DNA from: Planctomycetaceae bacterium
GTDB taxonomy: Bacteria > Planctomycetota > Planctomycetia > Pirellulales > Pirellulaceae
Assembly: GCA_027487485.1 (NCBI GenBank)
Contig: JAIYDN010000021.1
Span: forward strand, 1-64,000
Reading direction: 5' to 3'
Length of the DNA: 64,000 nt
Below the pieces are notes generated by a model. It ran no database searches and was not told the DNA's origin. It was given only the letters and a program-made list of their open reading frames with translations. A program made the translations under genes and the position numbers. Positions 60,521-64,000 of this stretch are shown piece by piece. Each line of letters opens with the position of its first letter. Position 1 is the stretch's first letter.

Positions 60521-61310
60521 GAACAGTTGTCCTCAACTGTTCCGCCCTGCGTCGCCAACTCTTGGGGCTACTGCATCGGGCAAAAACTGCTGATTTCTCA
60601 ATGTTAAGGATTGGTTCAGGTGAGACAAATCTGATAAAGATAAGACGGAAGCGTGCTAGGAATCGGAAACGCAGGCTTTGAGCAGTTGAGGACAACTGCT
60701 CTACACTGTTTCGCCCTGCGTCGCCAACTTTGGGTGCTACTGCATCGGGCAAAAACTGCTGATTTCTCAACGTCAAGGTTTGGTTCAGGTGAGACAAATC
60801 TGATAATGATAAGATAAAAGCGTGCTAGGAATCGGAAACGCAGGCTTTGAGCAGTTGAGGACAACTGCTCTACATTGTTCCGCCCTGCGTCGCCAACTCT
60901 AGGTGCTACGGCATCGGGCAAAAACTGCTGATTTCTCAACGTTAAGGATTGGTTCAGGTGAGACAAATCTGATAATGATAAGACGGAAGCGTGCTAGGAA
61001 TCGGAAACGCAGGCTTTGAGCAGTTGAGGACAACTGCTCTACATTGTTCCGCCCTGCGTCGCCAACTCTAGGTGCTACGGCATCGGTTAAAAACTGTTGA
61101 TTTCTCAACGTCGAGGTTTGGTTCAGTTGAGACAAATCCGATAATGATAAAACGGAAGCGTGCTGGGAGTCGGAAACGCAGGCTTTGAGCAGTTGAGGAC
61201 AACTGCTCTACATTGTTCCGCCCTGCGTCGCTAACTCTGGGGGCATTTGCGGCGAATCAACGAGGCTGATTTGTCAGGGTTGGTTTTGTTCGATGAGGCA
61301 AATTCGCCCA
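60521..61310. repeat. 169-bp tandem repeat array with GAGCAGTTG palindromes
   Basis: The word GCCCTGCGTCG recurs at 60544, 60713, 60882, 61051 and 61220, exactly 169 bp apart, giving four full units and a partial fifth that decays into the jetA upstream region. Each unit junction holds a 22-bp palindrome with 9-bp arms (GAGCAGTTG / CAACTGCTC) and loop AGGA, at 60680, 60849, 61018 and 61187. A variant with loop TCCT is at 60521-60542. The unit length is not a multiple of three and frames shift between copies. The palindrome recurs at 46313-46398. The array separates the enolase-superfamily gene from the Wadjet operon and may affect its transcription. Confidence 0.93.
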
Positions 61311-61438
61311 TGTCAGTTAGGGATAAGACGGAAGCGATGTTCGAGAATAAAACTCAAAAACGCTTGGTTTTGTTGAATATTTCCCTTTTTTAGACGGGGA
61401 AAGTGATAATTCTGGTGGTTTTGAATTAACGTTGATTC
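61311..61438. other. Leader region of the Wadjet operon
   Basis: 128 bp between the repeat array and jetA. It is AT-rich, with T-runs at 61385-61391, which is consistent with a promoter region. A GATAAT hexamer at 61405-61410 is a candidate -10 element without a good -35. No gene. Confidence 0.35.
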
Positions 61439-62953
61439 ATGATCACCAGCCGTTTCGTTTCGTCCTTGCGGCGCGATAGCGTCCGCACATTCTTTGATGC
61501 ATCCCCCACCGCGCGATTGCTCCGGTCGGACAATGCGCCGCTGGTCCTTGATTTTCTTCATCGCGTTTTCAAATCGGGTGAACTGATCTCGATCGGACAA
61601 ACGGATCTTCGCATACGGCTCTCCAGCTACCAAGAAGAAATACACGCCACCGAACCATCGCTGATTCCAGGCCCTCCCGAACGGTATCTTACCCACTGGG
61701 TTGATTCGGATTGGCTTCAACGTTTTTTGGAGGCCGCATCGGTCGAGCCTCAGTTTCAGCTGACTCGCTACGCCGAAGAAGCGATTCAATTCGTCGATTC
61801 AGCGGTAACGCGGGGATCGAATCTGGTTGGTACCGAAAGTCGATTGAGATTAGTCATCGATACGCTCGAAGATATCGTGCGCGGTGCGTCAGCGGATCCT
61901 GATCGACGTCTTGATTACCTCAGGGCGCAGCGCTCCGCTATCGATGAAGAGATACGTGCGATTGAATCAGGAAAGTCCGTCCAGATTTATCGGCCCGCAC
62001 AGATTCGCGAACGATTTCAAAACGCGGTGGACTTGCTTCGCGCCTTGCAATCCGACTTCCGTGCCGTTGAAGAAAGGTTTCAGAAGATTGCTCGCGAAGT
62101 GCAACAACATCAGTCCTCAAGCGCTGATTCTCGAGGGCAGATTCTTGGACATGCACTCGATTCGGAAGATCTGCTCAAGCAACAAGACGAAGGGATCAGC
62201 TTCTTCGCATTTGTTTCTTTTTTGTTTTCACCGACGCAACAGGCGGCTCTGCGAAAGAACATCGAGGAGATTCAGCATCTTGCCGCTTTGGCGGATCAGC
62301 ACGATTCACTCGCCCGCGTTCGTAGGATGGTGCCATTGCTATTGGCCGAAGCGGAAAAGGTAATGCGTACTACCGCAAGGCTTTCTGTCACCTTGCGCCG
62401 CCTTCTCGATGCAAGAGCGTCCGCTCATCGAATTCGACTTGCCAATGTTCTGCGGGACATTCGGAAGCAAGCGATGCTATTGCGAGGTGGCGATGCATGC
62501 AAGTCGATTCAGCTGTCGGTGGATGCCGAAGCTGACCTGCATTCCCCCATGGCACGCACGTTTTGGGTTGCGTCCCAGGAATTTGAATCACACCAGCTGG
62601 CGGAACAAGTGATTGATCCGAAGCATGCGAAAGCAATGGCCTCTGCATTCGCACGATTGCAGCGACTCGATTTGCGAAAATTGCGTGGGCAGATTCGCGA
62701 ACTCACGCAAGATGGTGCGGAAACTTCATTGGTTGAATTGCTTCAGACGTGGCCGCTCGAAGGAGGAGTGGTGGACCTGCTTGGCTATCTTCAAATCGCC
62801 CATGACGACGCGCATTCGATCGATACCTCGCGAATCGACCAGATCACGATCAACCAACCGCGAGGCAGGAACCGAGCCTTGGTGGTGTCCATTCCACACA
62901 TCGTTTTTCAGCCAAAAGCATCCAATCGCGAAGTTGCCAAAAAACCTCGCTAG
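61439..62953 (+). CDS. jetA: Wadjet subunit JetA (DUF3375, kleisin-like)
   Basis: 504 aa. The N-terminus ITSRFVSSLRRDSVRTFFDASPTARLLRSDNAPLVLDFLHRVFK and the segment LTRYAEEAIQFVDSAVTR match the DUF3375 family of JetA, the kleisin-like (MukF-type) subunit. Long helices fill about 160-330 (RLDYLRAQRSAIDEEIRAIESG; HSADLQALRKNIEEIQHLAALA-like), and a compact C-terminal domain follows. In Wadjet systems JetA, JetB and the JetC ATPase form an SMC-type complex that recognises and, with the JetD nuclease, cleaves circular plasmid DNA. The downstream jetB begins 35 bp later. No good Shine-Dalgarno upstream of the ATG. Confidence 0.88.
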   Translation: MITSRFVSSLRRDSVRTFFDASPTARLLRSDNAPLVLDFLHRVFKSGELISIGQTDLRIRLSSYQEEIHATEPSLIPGPPERYLTHWVDSDWLQRFLEAASVEPQFQLTRYAEEAIQFVDSAVTRGSNLVGTESRLRLVIDTLEDIVRGASADPDRRLDYLRAQRSAIDEEIRAIESGKSVQIYRPAQIRERFQNAVDLLRALQSDFRAVEERFQKIAREVQQHQSSSADSRGQILGHALDSEDLLKQQDEGISFFAFVSFLFSPTQQAALRKNIEEIQHLAALADQHDSLARVRRMVPLLLAEAEKVMRTTARLSVTLRRLLDARASAHRIRLANVLRDIRKQAMLLRGGDACKSIQLSVDAEADLHSPMARTFWVASQEFESHQLAEQVIDPKHAKAMASAFARLQRLDLRKLRGQIRELTQDGAETSLVELLQTWPLEGGVVDLLGYLQIAHDDAHSIDTSRIDQITINQPRGRNRALVVSIPHIVFQPKASNREVAKKPR

Positions 62954-62988
62954 CCTTTACTCTTTCTTGACAGCAACCGAGCCCTATT

Positions 62989-63627
62989 GTGGATAGTTTC
63001 ATCAGCGATTCAAAAAGCATCCTACCGTCTACGATGGATTGGAGCCCTGTGGCTGTCCGGTTGCTTCAAGGTGTCGTTTACCACGACGATGGTCGCGAAA
63101 TGTGGGAACAGTTGTTGGAAAATGTTTCTCCACTTACGGAGTACTTTGGAAAATTGGGCCTGCTACTAGTAGTCAACGAACCAGACGCGATGGCCTACTT
63201 GCGGCAGTTGGACGAAGACGAAATCCCAGCAGACTATCCTTCGATGCCAAGATTGTTTCGCCGAACCCCGCTCGGGTACGATGCTACCCTGCTCTGTGTT
63301 TTGCTTCGCGACGAGCTTCGGCAATACGAAGAGGAAGACGTCCAAAACGAACGATGCGTTGTTTCTCAAATGGATTTGCTTTCGATGTGGGAAGCCTTCT
63401 TTCCCGATCAAACCGATTCTGTGCGACTGAATCGCAGCTTGACTGCTGCGCTTCGGAAAATGGAAGACCTCAAGTTTGTTCGTCCCTTTGAAAAGGATCC
63501 ACCGACTTGGGAGATCCGTCGCATCATCAAAGCAAGGCTGCCTCTAGCGGACTTGGAACGGTTGAGAGTTTCGTTAGCTTCCGTCGTTGGCAATTCGTCT
63601 GAAGAGAATGGAGCGGAAGATTCATGA
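62989..63627 (+). CDS. jetB: Wadjet subunit JetB (DUF4194, MukE-like)
   Basis: 212 aa from the GTG at 62989 (MDSFISDSKSILPSTMDWSPVAVRLLQGVVYHDD). The DUF4194 signature features are present: VVYHDDGREMWEQLLEN, LGLLLVVNEPDAMAYLRQLDE, RRTPLGYDATLLCVLLRDELRQYEEED and winged-helix-like RSLTAALRKMEDLKFVRPFEKDPPTWEIRRIIKARL (in pieces). JetB bridges kleisin and SMC parts, as MukE does in MukBEF. It begins 35 bp after jetA and overlaps the start of jetC by 4 bp (ATGA), so the two are coupled. Confidence 0.9.
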   Translation: MDSFISDSKSILPSTMDWSPVAVRLLQGVVYHDDGREMWEQLLENVSPLTEYFGKLGLLLVVNEPDAMAYLRQLDEDEIPADYPSMPRLFRRTPLGYDATLLCVLLRDELRQYEEEDVQNERCVVSQMDLLSMWEAFFPDQTDSVRLNRSLTAALRKMEDLKFVRPFEKDPPTWEIRRIIKARLPLADLERLRVSLASVVGNSSEENGAEDS

Positions 63628-64000
63628 GCAATGTTTCATTCGATCGAGACCGCCCACCCTTGCAAGGTTTTCGACTGGCGAAGCTGGAAGTCTACAATTG
63701 GGGCACCTTTGACGGTTCCGTCTATTCCGTTCATCCAGCAGGCCAAACAACTTTGTTGGTGGGTGAAAACGGCTCGGGAAAATCTACCTTGGTCGATGCG
63801 ATGTTGACCTTATTGGTTCGGCCACAAACACGTAACTACAATGTTGCGGCCGGAGCATCGAAGAACGAACGTGACGAGAAAACCTACATTCGTGGTGCCT
63901 ACGATCGAACGGTTGGGGATGGTGGAAGACCTCAGATTCAGTATCTCCGCAGCGGTACTGGTCATTACACCGCGTTGCTTGCTGTCTTCGCCAACGAAGT
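63624..64000 (+). CDS. jetC: Wadjet subunit JetC, SMC-like ATPase (5' part only)
   Basis: Only about 125 residues are inside the window, and the gene runs off the right edge. The visible part is the SMC head: FRLAKLEVYNWGTFDGSVYSV, then Walker A GENGSGKST (47-55) and a Q-loop-like region (QIQYLRSGTGHYTALLAVF). The family is about 1100 residues with a long coiled coil. It supplies ATP-driven DNA loop extrusion. It is coupled to jetB by a 4-bp overlap. The last Wadjet gene, jetD, the topoisomerase-VI-like nuclease, should follow to the right of this window. Confidence 0.9.
   Translation, partial: MSNVSFDRDRPPLQGFRLAKLEVYNWGTFDGSVYSVHPAGQTTLLVGENGSGKSTLVDAMLTLLVRPQTRNYNVAAGASKNERDEKTYIRGAYDRTVGDGGRPQIQYLRSGTGHYTALLAVFANE

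Noticed and set aside
60378-61135. Minus-strand frames starting MSHLNQ that recur in the 169-bp array
   Set aside because: The unit is 169 bp, so frames shift between copies, and the identical starts are simply repeated DNA.

Overview
This 64 kb window is chromosomal sequence from a planctomycete, most likely a member of the Pirellulales. The strongest evidence is the pair at 22342-26946: a Tat-exported DUF1501 protein next to a large exported cytochrome-c-type (PSCyt1) / DUF1549 / DUF1553 protein. That pairing is a hallmark of Planctomycetes. Further support comes from many exported proteins of unknown function, a Gln/Thr/Val-rich repeat protein of planctomycete cell-surface style, moderate GC and long genes with little synteny to model bacteria. 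No rRNA, confident tRNA, insertion sequence, prophage or CRISPR array was seen.

Layout. 1-1884: a TolQ/ExbB-ExbD-ExbD operon ending against a 35-bp tandem repeat. 2122-5342: an RluA-type pseudouridine synthase, a GT4 glycosyltransferase and an HExxH protein. 5841-8782: an exported low-complexity protein, a glycine-rich RRM protein with a textbook terminator, and an exported cyanophycinase-like peptidase. 8915-10494: flagellar flgI-flgJ. 10736-13959: a nucleoside-permease-like MFS transporter and an ABC-2 exporter pair. 14129-21447: queC, a GMC oxidoreductase, a fatty-acid desaturase, an exported M3 peptidase, a gamma-glutamylcyclotransferase-like protein and a TIM-barrel isomerase. 21524-31983: an enoyl-CoA hydratase, the planctomycete DUF1501/PSCyt1 pair, a beta-propeller lactonase, a TPR-like protein and a LmbE-type deacetylase. 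31984-32853: a gene-free stretch with inverted repeats. 32854-34344: an MlrC-like M81 peptidase.

34500-40918: a consensus -10 element, a cyclic-di-AMP (ydaO-type) riboswitch and a large flotillin-like SPFH protein, followed by a two-domain CbiX chelatase, the repeat-rich secreted protein and truB. 40025-44819: truB, rpoD and dnaG, the core macromolecular-synthesis genes, on one strand. 45115-48084: an aspartate/aromatic aminotransferase and an orphan TolC-like lipoprotein. 48102-52003: a complete CUT2 (ribose-type) sugar ABC transporter. 52259-58222: panB, a small conserved protein, efp, an exported isoaspartyl methyltransferase with an extra C-terminal domain, a degenerate glutamine-synthetase homologue, rdgB and a TauE-like permease. 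58504-60373: a methyltransferase and an enolase-superfamily enzyme. 60521-61310: a 169-bp tandem repeat array. 61439-64000: jetA-jetB-jetC (the last cut by the window edge) of a Wadjet SMC-type anti-plasmid defence system.

The most interesting points are the c-di-AMP riboswitch ahead of a flotillin-like gene, the glutamine-synthetase pseudoenzyme, the Wadjet operon next to its repeat array, and at least four families of palindromic or tandem intergenic repeats, two of which recur at separate loci. All assignments come from reading the sequence and recalled family motifs. No database search was run.
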